Shown here one piece after another: positions 51,023-58,868 of a DNA stretch of 64,000 nt (position 1 is the first letter of the stretch; each line of letters opens with the position of its first letter). The DNA lies in the NCBI RefSeq assembly GCF_902497555.1, contig NZ_CABVGP010000001.1, positions 1,364,001-1,428,000 on the forward strand, in the 5' to 3' direction. Source of the DNA: Amycolatopsis camponoti. GTDB lineage: Bacteria; Actinomycetota; Actinomycetes; Mycobacteriales; Pseudonocardiaceae. The notes under the pieces are model-generated. The model saw only the letters and a program-made list of their open reading frames with translations, searched no databases and was not told the origin of the DNA. The translations under genes and the position numbers were made by a program.

Positions 51023-52036
51023 TCATGCCAGGTCCGCCAGCAGGCCCATGTCGGCGATGATCGCCCGCGCCGCCCGCAGCGTCGGGACCGCCTGCACCGC
51101 CCCGCTCCCTTCGCCCAGCCGCAGCCCGAAGTCCAAGATCGGCTCCAACCCCAGCGCCTTCAGCGCGAACGCTTGCGAAGGCTCCGTCGACCGATGCCCG
51201 GCCAGCCACCACTGCTCGACCCCCGGCGCGATGTCCCGCGCGACCAGCGCCGCCGCGCCCGAGAACACGCCGTCCAGCAGCACCGGGATCCGCCGTAGCG
51301 CCGCCTCGACCAGGAACCCCGCCGTCGCCGCCACGCACGCGCTGCCCAGTGCCGTCAGCCGCTCGAACGGGTCCTCCACCCGGCCCTCGGTCCGCGCCAA
51401 GGCCGCCGCGACCGCCGCCGTCTTGCGCTCCAGACCGGACTCGTCCACGCCCGTCCCCGTGCCGACCACTTCGGCCGCCGGCAGGCCCAGCGAGGCCGCC
51501 ACCAGCGCCGCGCACATCGCCGTGTTGCCGATCCCCATGTCGCCTGGGATCAGCACGTCCGCGTCCGCTTCCTCGCGGGCGATCGCGCGGCCCGCCTCGA
51601 ACGCCGCCCGCGCCTCACCCGGCTCCAAGGCGTCCTCGACGTCGATCGAGCCCGAGCCACGGCGGATCTTGTGCGCCGTGACGGACTCCGGCACGTCCGC
51701 GCCGTCCCAGTCGACGCCCAGGTCGGCCACCCGGACCCGCGCGCCGACCTGCGCCGCCAGGACGTTCACGCCGCTCTTGCCGGCCAGGAACACCCGCACC
51801 ATCGCCGCGGTCACCTCGCGCGGGTACGCCGAGAGCGCCGACACGCCGTGGTCGCCCGCGAAGACGACCACCCGGACGTCGTCCAGCGGGCGCGGCGGCA
51901 CGCTCCCGTGCGCCGCCGCCAGCCAGGCGGCGATCTCTTCGAGCCTGCCGAGCGCGCCGAGCGGCTTGACCAGGCCGTCGAGCCGCTCCTGCGCGGCGGC
52001 GCGGGCGGCGGGGTCGGGCACGGGAACGTCGAACAC
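51023..52036 (-). CDS. cobT: nicotinate-nucleotide:dimethylbenzimidazole phosphoribosyltransferase
   Basis: A 337-residue enzyme that activates the lower ligand to alpha-ribazole phosphate. LDGLVKPLGALGRLEEIAAWL, VVVFAGDHGVSALSAYP, LIPGDMGIGNTAMCAALVAA and the C-terminal DFGLRLGEGSGA, with the catalytic Glu, are diagnostic. GTG start at 52036, 13 nt after the cobU stop. Confidence 0.97.
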   Translation of the reverse strand: MFDVPVPDPAARAAAQERLDGLVKPLGALGRLEEIAAWLAAAHGSVPPRPLDDVRVVVFAGDHGVSALSAYPREVTAAMVRVFLAGKSGVNVLAAQVGARVRVADLGVDWDGADVPESVTAHKIRRGSGSIDVEDALEPGEARAAFEAGRAIAREEADADVLIPGDMGIGNTAMCAALVAASLGLPAAEVVGTGTGVDESGLERKTAAVAAALARTEGRVEDPFERLTALGSACVAATAGFLVEAALRRIPVLLDGVFSGAAALVARDIAPGVEQWWLAGHRSTEPSQAFALKALGLEPILDFGLRLGEGSGAVQAVPTLRAARAIIADMGLLADLA

Positions 52037-52049
52037 GGGCGCCTCCTGG

Positions 52050-52691
52050 CTACAGGTCGAGTGCCCGGCCCGCGACGACCAGCACGACCCGGTCGGCGTC
52101 GGCGGACACCCGGTTGTTCAGTGCGCCCAGCACATCACGGAACAGCCGTCCGGACGACGTTGCGGGCACCACACCGCTGCCGACCTCGTTGCTGACCGCG
52201 ACCACCGGCACCCGCGCGGCGGCCCAGGCGGCGAGGAAGTCCTCGAGCCGGTCGTCCAGCCGGTGCTCCCAGCCCGGCTTCTGCCGCCACGCGCCGACGT
52301 CGTCCAGCACGCGGGACAGCCAGGTGCCGAGGCAGTCGATCAGCAGCGGCTCGGTCGCCTTGCGGAGGGTGCCCGCCAGGTCGGTGGTCTCGACGGTCTT
52401 CCAGTGCGCCGGCCGCCGCGCCTGGTGCGCGGCCACCCGCGCGGCCCATTCGGGGTCGTCGTCACTGGCAGGAAGGCCGGGCGCGACGTAGACGAGGTGC
52501 GAATGGTGGGCGACGAGCCGCTCGGCGTGCCGCGACTTCCCCGAGCGGACGCCACCGAGGACCAGCACCTTGCCTTCGTCGCGTCCGTACCGGCGAAGGG
52601 CGCGTGCCAGGGTTTCGAAATACCCGGCGAGCCGGTGGGTCAGCCCCGCCGACGTTTTCTTCCCCGCGGAGGCGGCGTTGGGCACAGTCAT
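52050..52691 (-). CDS. cobU: adenosylcobinamide kinase/guanylyltransferase
   Basis: A 213-residue bifunctional enzyme. The P-loop is VLVLGGVRSGKSRHAERLV, followed by VYVAPGLPASDDDPEWAARV, LLIDCLGTWLSRVL, VAVSNEVGSGVVP and GRLFRDVLGALNNRVS, all canonical. A 40-residue N-terminal extension precedes the P-loop; ATG 52691 is one of two close Met starts (the other is 52700). Divergent from cobD with a spacer of about 36 bp. Confidence 0.95.
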   Translation of the reverse strand: MTVPNAASAGKKTSAGLTHRLAGYFETLARALRRYGRDEGKVLVLGGVRSGKSRHAERLVAHHSHLVYVAPGLPASDDDPEWAARVAAHQARRPAHWKTVETTDLAGTLRKATEPLLIDCLGTWLSRVLDDVGAWRQKPGWEHRLDDRLEDFLAAWAAARVPVVAVSNEVGSGVVPATSSGRLFRDVLGALNNRVSADADRVVLVVAGRALDL

Positions 52692-52727
52692 ACCCGGCAT
52701 TGTGGTGCACGCGCTACCGTGCGCCAC

Positions 52728-53777
52728 GTGCCACTCCGTCTAGGGACAACCGCTGCCGGACTCGTTACCGGATATGTCGTCGACACCCTGTTCGGCGACC
52801 CCCGACGGGGGCACCCGGTGGCGATCTTCGGTTCGGCCGCCGCGCGCTTCGAACGCGCCGTGTGGGCGGACTCGAAGCCGCGCGGAGTGGCGTACGCGGG
52901 GTTGTGCGCCTTCGGAGCCGTCGGACTCGGCGCCGCGCTCCAGACGGCGACGCGGCGAAGCCCCTTCGCACGCTTCACGCTCACCGCCGCGTGTACGTGG
53001 GTGGTGCTCGGCGGACGCGGCCTCGCCGCCGAAGGCGCCGAAATGGCCCGCCTGCTCGAAGCAGGTGAAGTGCCTTCGGCGCGTACGCGGCTGTCGCACC
53101 TCTGCGCACGCGACGCGACGACGCTCGACTCAGCCGAACTGACCCGCGCGGCGACCGAGTCGATCGCCGAGAACACCTCGGACGCGGTGGTCGCGCCGTT
53201 GTTCTGGGGCGCGGTCGCCGGGATGCCGGGGCTGCTGGGCTACCGCGCGCTGAACACGCTCGACGCGATGGTCGGCTACCGATCGCCGAGATATCGGAAC
53301 TTCGGCTGGGCCGCCGCGCGCGCGGACGACGCGGTCAACCTGCTGCCGTCGAGGATCGGAGCAGCGCTCACGGCGTTGTGCGCGCCGCTGGCGGGAGGCC
53401 ATCCGCGAGGGGCGTGGCGAGTCTGGCGCCGCGACGGCGGGCAGCACCCGAGCCCGAACGCGGGCCAGGTCGAGGCGGCGTTCGCGGGGGCGCTGGACAT
53501 CCGGCTCGGCGGAACGAACAGCTACGGCGGCGAGGTGGAGAGCCGGTCGAGACTCGGTGACGGACGCGACCCGGAGCCGGTCGACCTGCGAAGGGCGGTG
53601 CGCTTGTCGCGCCTGGTGGGCCTGGCCGCGGCCGTAATCGCCGCGACCGCAGCCCCCGCCACTCCCTGGGGGGCGTCCCCTGTCCAGTCTATCGGTGCCA
53701 CCCCCGTTGGAAGGGCCGTTCGGCGATCTGTGGACAACTCCGCCCGCTCGCGCCCGGCTGTGGACAACCTCCGGTGA
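52728..53777 (+). CDS. cobD: adenosylcobinamide-phosphate synthase (CbiB/CobD type)
   Basis: A 349-residue membrane protein attaching aminopropanol (phosphate) to adenosylcobyric acid. TGYVVDTLFGDPRRGHPVA, ESIAENTSDAVVAPLFWGA, RALNTLDAMVGYRSPRY and FGWAAARADDAVNLLPSRI are signatures. The GTG at 52728 begins 18 bases before the first recognised strand. The normal family end is near ALVGLAAAVIAAT-like text at about residue 310. The last 38 residues (starting ATPWGASPVQS) are encoded by the repeat at 53651-53773 and are not family sequence. Its stop overlaps the cobQ GTG. Confidence 0.93.
   Translation: MPLRLGTTAAGLVTGYVVDTLFGDPRRGHPVAIFGSAAARFERAVWADSKPRGVAYAGLCAFGAVGLGAALQTATRRSPFARFTLTAACTWVVLGGRGLAAEGAEMARLLEAGEVPSARTRLSHLCARDATTLDSAELTRAATESIAENTSDAVVAPLFWGAVAGMPGLLGYRALNTLDAMVGYRSPRYRNFGWAAARADDAVNLLPSRIGAALTALCAPLAGGHPRGAWRVWRRDGGQHPSPNAGQVEAAFAGALDIRLGGTNSYGGEVESRSRLGDGRDPEPVDLRRAVRLSRLVGLAAAVIAATAAPATPWGASPVQSIGATPVGRAVRRSVDNSARSRPAVDNLR
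53651..53773 (+). repeat. inverted repeat with twin DnaA-box-like sites, copy 2 (before cobQ)
   Basis: Partner of 50751-50875 in opposite orientation. It carries two perfect TGTGGACAA nonamers (53729-53737 and 53759-53767, 30 bp apart), the reverse of TTGTCCACA, the high-G+C DnaA box. It overlaps the 3' end of cobD and ends at the cobQ start codon. Confidence 0.85.
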
Positions 53778-55255
53778 GCGGCCTCCTCGTCGCCGGGACG
53801 ACTTCCGATGCCGGCAAGAGTCTCGTCACCTCCGGGATCTGCCGGTGGCTGGCTCGCCAAGGCGTCCGCGTCGCCCCCTTCAAAGCGCAGAACATGTCCA
53901 ACAACTCCATGGTCTGCGCCGACGGTGCCGAAATCGGGCGCGCGCAGTGGCTGCAGGCGCGCGCCGCTCGGGTCGAGCCCGAGGCCGCCATGAATCCCGT
54001 TCTGCTCAAGCCCGGCAGCGATCGGCGCAGTCACGTCGTCGCGCTCGGGAAGCCCTTCGGGACCCTCGAAGCCGGGGAGTACGCCACCGGCCGCGCCGGG
54101 CTCGCCGAAATCGCCTTCGCGGCCTACGAAGACCTCAGCTCGCGCTACGACGTCGTCGTCTGCGAAGGCGCCGGCAGCCCCGCCGAAATCAACCTGCGCG
54201 GCGGCGACTACGTCAACCTGGGGCTCGCTCGGCGGTTCGGGCTGCCCGTCCTCGTCGTCGGCGACATCGACCGCGGGGGCGTCCTGGCCGCCATGTTCGG
54301 CACCCTCGCCCTGCTCTCCGCCGAGGACCAGGCACTCGTCGCGGGCTGGGTCGTCAACAAGTTCCGCGGCGACGTCGGCCTGCTGCGCCCCGGCCTGGAC
54401 AGCCTCGAGAAGGTGACCGGACGGCCCGTGCTGGGCGTGCTCCCGTGGCTCGACCGCGTCTGGATCGACTCGGAGGACGCCCTGGCCGCCGCGGGCTGGC
54501 GCCGCGAGACCCACGGCGGCGGGCTGCACGTCGCCGTCATCCGGTTCCCGCGCGCCTCCAACGCCACCGACGTCGACGCCCTCGCCGCCGAACCCGGCGT
54601 CACCGTGACGCTCACCGCCGACCCCGACACCGTCGCGGCGGCGGACGTCGTCGTGCTGCCCGGCTCGCGCGCCACCGTGGACGACCTCGCCTGGCTGCGC
54701 GACCGCGGCCTCGACACCGCGTTGACGGCCCGCGCCACGGCGGGCCGGCCGGTGCTCGGCATCTGCGGCGGCTACCAGATGCTCGCCGAGTCCATTGTGG
54801 ACGACGTCGAGTCCGGTGCCGGCGAGGTGCCGGGCCTCGGCTTGCTGCCGGCGCGGGTCACGTTCGCCGAAGAGAAGGTGCTCGCCCGTCCGGCGGGGGA
54901 CTGGCGGGGCACTCACGTCGACGCGTACGAGATCCACCACGGTTCAGTGACCGTGGAGATCGCGCAGGAGTCCTTTTTGGACGGCGTGCGCCAGGGTGCG
55001 GTCTGGGGCACGATGTGGCACGGCGCCTTCGAGAACGACGCCTTCCGCCGCGCGTGGCTCACGGAAGCGGCGGCCCAGGCCGGGGCCGGCTGGACCCCGG
55101 TGCCGGACGCTCCCGGCTTCGCCGACCTGCGTGAGGAGATGCTCGAGAAGCTGGCCGACGCCGTCGACGAGCACCTGGACACGGCGGCGCTGCGCACCCT
55201 GCTGGACCTGGGCGCGCCGAAGGACCTTCCGTTCGTCCCACCCGGCGCGCCCTAG
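53774..55255 (+). CDS. cobQ: cobyric acid synthase
   Basis: A 493-residue glutamine-dependent amidase for side chains b, d, e and g. The N-terminal domain reads LLVAGTTSDAGKSLVTSGIC, with FKAQNMSNNSMV and GAGSPAEINLRGGDYVNLGL. The C-terminal glutaminase has VLGICGGYQMLAESIVDD (nucleophile Cys), then WGTMWHGAFEND. The GTG overlaps the cobD stop. The TAG stop overlaps the convergent gene's stop in CTAG. A TCCATTGTGGA near-palindrome lies at 54791-54801. Confidence 0.97.
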   Translation: MSGLLVAGTTSDAGKSLVTSGICRWLARQGVRVAPFKAQNMSNNSMVCADGAEIGRAQWLQARAARVEPEAAMNPVLLKPGSDRRSHVVALGKPFGTLEAGEYATGRAGLAEIAFAAYEDLSSRYDVVVCEGAGSPAEINLRGGDYVNLGLARRFGLPVLVVGDIDRGGVLAAMFGTLALLSAEDQALVAGWVVNKFRGDVGLLRPGLDSLEKVTGRPVLGVLPWLDRVWIDSEDALAAAGWRRETHGGGLHVAVIRFPRASNATDVDALAAEPGVTVTLTADPDTVAAADVVVLPGSRATVDDLAWLRDRGLDTALTARATAGRPVLGICGGYQMLAESIVDDVESGAGEVPGLGLLPARVTFAEEKVLARPAGDWRGTHVDAYEIHHGSVTVEIAQESFLDGVRQGAVWGTMWHGAFENDAFRRAWLTEAAAQAGAGWTPVPDAPGFADLREEMLEKLADAVDEHLDTAALRTLLDLGAPKDLPFVPPGAP

Positions 55256-55884
55256 CGGGGCACGGACGCGGTGAGCTTCCCGCTGACCTGCCGCAAGGTG
55301 CAGACCGCCTCCCGGGCCCCGGCGTTCCAGGACGACTCGGTCGGGACGTGCGCGACGAACTCGATGCTGGGCGGCGGGGTGCCCTCGGTGAAGAACGCGG
55401 CCGCCGCGATCCGGCACAAGGCCTGCGCCGGCTCCTGCAGCTTGGTGAGCCCCGGGTAGGTCTCATACCCGTTGCCGGCGTCGACCCGCGCGGCGATCTG
55501 CTCGTCGTGCGGCAGGTCGCAGGCGATCCGGATCACCTGCGCGGCGTCCGCGTCGGAGTCCAGGCAGTCGCCGATCGCCATGGCGTCGATCGAGTCCGGG
55601 GCGGCCGCCCGCGTGGCGTGCTGCGGCGTGAGCGCCACCCAGCCGACGCCGATCCAGAGCACGCTGAGCACCAGCCCGGCGACCGCCAGGCCGGTGCCGT
55701 CCCGGCCGTTGCGACTGAGCCGGATCAGGGCGCGGGTCCCGAATCCGAGGGCGAGCGGGACCAGTCCGAGCAGCCCCAGGACGAACGTCGCGATCGCGAA
55801 CCCGTCGGTCCCGGGGGACTCGAGGGGTCCGCGGACCGTCGTCTGGTCGTGGCTGGACAGCGTCGAGCGCGTTTCGTCGAACAA
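55252..55884 (-). CDS. DUF4190-type membrane protein with septum-formation-like domain
   Basis: A 210-residue protein. Two hydrophobic spans (about 28-50 and 62-84) form a DUF4190-like pair (FAIATFVLGLLGLVPLALGF, then GTGLAVAGLVLSVLWIGVGW). A 125-residue outer domain follows, with four Cys (GDCLD, IACDLPH, ALCRI, AVCTL), as in the Septum_form family of actinobacterial lipoproteins and membrane proteins. TTG 55884 is the only upstream start. Function is unknown. Confidence 0.75.
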   Translation of the reverse strand: MFDETRSTLSSHDQTTVRGPLESPGTDGFAIATFVLGLLGLVPLALGFGTRALIRLSRNGRDGTGLAVAGLVLSVLWIGVGWVALTPQHATRAAAPDSIDAMAIGDCLDSDADAAQVIRIACDLPHDEQIAARVDAGNGYETYPGLTKLQEPAQALCRIAAAAFFTEGTPPPSIEFVAHVPTESSWNAGAREAVCTLRQVSGKLTASVPR

Positions 55885-55948
55885 GGGTCCCCCTCCGGAA
55901 TCCCCCGACCCGGCGGGGAAATCCTAAGGGATCAGGCCGACCCGAAGA

Positions 55949-56707
55949 TCACGACGCGGCGACGGCCGCGGCTTTCTTCGGCTTCAGCGCCTTCTCCGCG
56001 AAAGAGCCGAACGCCAGGCCCAGCGCCAGCCACAGCGTCACCTGGGTGCCGACCGAAGCCGTGCGGAAGCTCCACAGCGTCGAGGCCGGGAACTCCGCCG
56101 GGACCTCGTCGACCACCGGCATCAGCCAGGCCACCACGCCGATCACGACGAGGTAGCCCGCCGCGGCCAGCAGGAAGCCGTTCCACGCGCCGAAGCGGTC
56201 CGCGAGCTTGCGGCCGAACACCGTTGCGAGGATGCCCGCCAGCAGCGACACCGCGACGAACCCGAAGTACAGCTCGGTGCGCGAGCCGATCGTGCCCGGC
56301 TGACCCACCGCCGGCGGGTTGGCCGGGTACTTCAGGAACGGGACGAGGAACACCACGGCGAACGCGCCGCCGGTGAGCAGCAACGCCGTCACCCGGGGGC
56401 GGAGGTTGCCGAGGCGGCCCTGGGCGAACGCGAAGGCGAGCGAAAGCAGGCCGCCGATCGCGACGCCGTAGACCACGACGCCGGTGAGCAGCCCGACGGT
56501 GCTCTGGATGTCCCGGGGGACCAGCTCTTCCTCGTGTTCTTCGGCGGGGGCGGCGCCCGCTTCGTGGGAATGAGCGTGGCCGCCGGACTCCTCGAGCCCG
56601 ATGGCGGTGGTGACGGACGGCTCACCGAAGGCGTAGGCGAACCCGAACGCGAGCACGCCGGCGATCAGGCCCGCGAGCATGCCGCGGACCAGCAAGGTCT
56701 TCATCAT
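55949..56707 (-). CDS. cbtA: CbtA-family cobalt transporter subunit
   Basis: A 252-residue membrane protein with six or so spans, predicted to take up cobalt with CbtB. It starts MMKTLLVRGMLAGLIAGVLA and has a His-rich loop GGHAHSHEAGAAP, then RDIQSTVGLLTGVVVYGVAI, as in CbtA. It is the second gene of a riboswitch-led cbtB-cbtA unit next to the cobalamin genes. Transport is a family prediction rather than a proven activity. Confidence 0.9.
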   Translation of the reverse strand: MMKTLLVRGMLAGLIAGVLAFGFAYAFGEPSVTTAIGLEESGGHAHSHEAGAAPAEEHEEELVPRDIQSTVGLLTGVVVYGVAIGGLLSLAFAFAQGRLGNLRPRVTALLLTGGAFAVVFLVPFLKYPANPPAVGQPGTIGSRTELYFGFVAVSLLAGILATVFGRKLADRFGAWNGFLLAAAGYLVVIGVVAWLMPVVDEVPAEFPASTLWSFRTASVGTQVTLWLALGLAFGSFAEKALKPKKAAAVAAS

Positions 56708-56725
56708 GGGAGGTCGTGCCGCCGA

Positions 56726-56935
56726 TCAGTGGCAGGGGAAGGCCAGCAGGTGCCGGCCGTCGTGCACGAACTCGTGGACGTAGTTGTTCGCGAACACCGA
56801 GGTGGCGCCCTGTTCGGCGCTCACGAAGTACAGCGCGATCAGGGCGAGGAGCACCACGAACACCGCCCACGGCACGATCTCACGGATCGGGATGCGGATC
56901 GGGAGCGGGACGGCGGGAACTGCCGTGTGGGACAT
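56726..56935 (-). CDS. cbtB: CbtB-family cobalt transporter subunit
   Basis: A 69-residue protein with one membrane span (VPWAVFVVLLALIALYFVS) and a C-terminal metal-binding tail, YVHEFVHDGRHLLAFPCH, the CbtB signature with four His and one Cys. The ATG is preceded by GAGGAGGCC. It lies 18 bp before cbtA and directly follows a cobalamin riboswitch. Confidence 0.93.
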   Translation of the reverse strand: MSHTAVPAVPLPIRIPIREIVPWAVFVVLLALIALYFVSAEQGATSVFANNYVHEFVHDGRHLLAFPCH

Positions 56936-56979
56936 GAGCGTGGCCTCCTCGGGCTTTCGCGGCCTCATCGGGGACTGCA

Positions 56980-57085
56980 CGAAGGGATCCGGGTCTGGCT
57001 TCCCCCTGGCGGGGGTCACAGTGGCGCGACCGCGCGGACTTGCACCGCGTTCCGGAATCTCCTCGTCTGGCCGGTTGAGCGTAGG
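56980..57085 (-). promoter_or_regulatory. cobalamin riboswitch upstream of cbtBA
   Basis: The minus-strand leader has GGAACGCGGTGCAAGTCCGC, GCGGTCGCGCCACTGTGAC, a hairpin CCCCCGCCAGGGGG and the B12 box AAGCCAGACCCGG, in the canonical order. It lies about 45 bp before the cbtB ATG. Ends are approximate. It should repress cobalt uptake when adenosylcobalamin is plentiful. Confidence 0.9.
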
Positions 57086-57122
57086 TCCGCCGTTTGGGCC
57101 GCGTCAATGTGACAATGCCGCG

Positions 57123-58031
57123 GTGACTCGAATGGTGGCGGCCCTCGATGTGGGCGGGACGACGATCAAGGCGGCACTGCTGGACGAGCAGCTCCAGCCC
57201 AGGGCGACGCTGCGCGCGGAGACGGCGCGCAGCGCGGACGGCACGGCGCTGGCCGCGCAGGTGGTGGACATCGTCGCCGCGCTGGCGGAGCAGGCCGGCA
57301 CCGGAACGCCGGCGGCGGCCGGGGTGGTCGTGCCCGGGATCGTCGACGAGGAGACGCGCGTCTGCCACTTCTCGGCCAACCTCGACTGGCGCGAGGTCCA
57401 CTTCGGCGAGCTGCTGGAGGAGCGGCTCGGGCTGCCGGTGGCGTTCGGGCACGACGTCACCGCGGGCGGCATCGCCGAGTTCCGGGTGGGCGCCGGGCAG
57501 GGCGCGACGAACGCGGCGTTCATCCCGGTCGGCACCGGGATCGCGGCCGCGCTGCTGCTCGACGGCCGGATCCACCGCGCGCACGGGCAGGCGGGCGAGG
57601 TCGGGCACATCGACGTGGGCCACCCCGGCAAGTGCGGCTGCGGCGCGATCGGCTGCCTGGAGGCGATTTCTTCGGCGGCGGCGATCGCCCGGAGGTACAC
57701 GGAACGCACGGGCCGCGCGGCCGACGGCGCTCGCGAGGTGGTCGACCTGGCCCGCCACGGCGACGAGGTCGCGGTGGCGGTGGTCCAGGACGCGCTGGAC
57801 GGCTTGGGGCACGGAATCCGGACGTTGCTGACGCTGCTGGGGCCGGAGGTGATCATCCTCGGCGGCGGCCTGTTCACGGCGGCGGACTACGTGCTGGAGC
57901 CGGTGCGGGAGTGGCTGGCTTCGCACCTGACTTTTCAGCGGATGCCGGAGTTGCGGATCGCGAAGCTGGGGGATGAGGCCGGTCGGTTGGGGGCGGGGTT
58001 GCTCGCCATGGATCGGCTCGCGGAGCTGTGA
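57123..58031 (+). CDS. ROK-family sugar kinase
   Basis: A 302-residue kinase without an HTH, so not a repressor. It begins VAALDVGGTTIKAALLD (ATP phosphate loop) and has GVVVPGIVDEET, the catalytic Asp in GHDVTAGGIAE, and GTGIAAALLLDG. The zinc motif is complete: GHIDVG and CGCGAIGCLEAISS. Members phosphorylate glucose, GlcNAc, ManNAc or fructose. GTG 57123 or ATG 57132 may be the start. It is divergent from the cbtB riboswitch and convergent with a DeoR regulator. Confidence 0.93.
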   Translation: MTRMVAALDVGGTTIKAALLDEQLQPRATLRAETARSADGTALAAQVVDIVAALAEQAGTGTPAAAGVVVPGIVDEETRVCHFSANLDWREVHFGELLEERLGLPVAFGHDVTAGGIAEFRVGAGQGATNAAFIPVGTGIAAALLLDGRIHRAHGQAGEVGHIDVGHPGKCGCGAIGCLEAISSAAAIARRYTERTGRAADGAREVVDLARHGDEVAVAVVQDALDGLGHGIRTLLTLLGPEVIILGGGLFTAADYVLEPVREWLASHLTFQRMPELRIAKLGDEAGRLGAGLLAMDRLAEL

Positions 58032-58040
58032 CGCGGCCCC

Positions 58041-58829
58041 TCAGGCCAGGAGGACCTCGACCCCCGCTGCTTCGAAGGCGGTTACCTGGTCCGGGGCCGC
58101 GCCCGCGTCCGTGATCAGCTGGTCCACCGCCGTTGTGTCGCAGATGCGGGCGAACGCGTGGCCGCCCAGCTTGCCGCCGTCCGCGATCACCGTTACCTGG
58201 CGTGCTCGGGACGCCAGCAGGCGGTTGATGCTCGCTTCCCCTTCGTGGTGGGCGAACGCCCCTCGCTCCGCGTCGAACGCGTCCACGCCCAGGAACACCA
58301 GGTCGAGGGTGATCTGGTCCAGGAACAGGCTGGCCAGCGGCCCGGTCAGCTCGAACGAGTGCTGCCGGGCCACGCCGCCCGTCACCACGATCTTGATGTT
58401 CGGGCGGACCGCCAGCTCGTGGGCGATGTTGAGCGCGTTCGTCACCACCGTCAGCGCCGGCGAGCTGTCGCGCTGCTGCGCCAGCTCCGGGCGCAGCACC
58501 AGGGCGCGGGCGACCTCCGTGCTCGTCGTTCCGCCGTTGAGCCCGAGCACCATGCCGCGTTCGACCAGCCGCGCGGCGGCCGCGCTGATGCGCTGCTTCT
58601 CCGGCGCCTTGCGCGCGGCCTTGTGCCGCAACGGCAGGTCGTACGCCACGTTGCTCGCCACCGCGCCGCCCCGCGTGCGGGTCAGCAGCCGGCGGCCGGC
58701 CAGGTGGTCCAGGTCGCGCCGGATCGTGGCGGCGGAGACGTCGAGCTCCTCCGCGGACGCCTCGACGTCGATCTTTTCCCGCTGCCCCACCATGTCCAGC
58801 AGTGCGCTGAGCCGTTCGTGCCGGTCCAA
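58041..58829 (-). CDS. DeoR/GlpR-family transcriptional regulator
   Basis: A 262-residue sugar-phosphate-responsive regulator. The HTH is IDVEASAEELDVSAATIRRD, followed by RLLTRTRGGAV. The C-terminal DeoR sensor has LGLNGGTTSTEVARAL, NIKIVVTGGVARQHSFELTG and DLVFLGVDAFDAERGAFAH. TTG 58829 is chosen because GGAGGCTGGC lies just before it; an upstream TTG at 58862 would add 11 residues. The convergent ROK kinase is a plausible partner in sugar metabolism. Confidence 0.92.
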   Translation of the reverse strand: MDRHERLSALLDMVGQREKIDVEASAEELDVSAATIRRDLDHLAGRRLLTRTRGGAVASNVAYDLPLRHKAARKAPEKQRISAAAARLVERGMVLGLNGGTTSTEVARALVLRPELAQQRDSSPALTVVTNALNIAHELAVRPNIKIVVTGGVARQHSFELTGPLASLFLDQITLDLVFLGVDAFDAERGAFAHHEGEASINRLLASRARQVTVIADGGKLGGHAFARICDTTAVDQLITDAGAAPDQVTAFEAAGVEVLLA

Positions 58830-58868
58830 GCCAGCCTCCTTCGCCGCCCTCCCCGACGACAACGGTAG

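Noticed and set aside
50745-51515. Gly-rich minus-strand frame ending in ATPWGASPVQS-like text before cobS
   Set aside because: Most of it is the shadow of cobT in another frame. Only the end matches the CobD tail, because of the inverted DNA repeat.
53729-53767. Possible replication origin at the paired DnaA boxes
   Set aside because: Only two boxes per copy, inside coding DNA, without dnaA, dnaN or an A/T-rich unwinding region.
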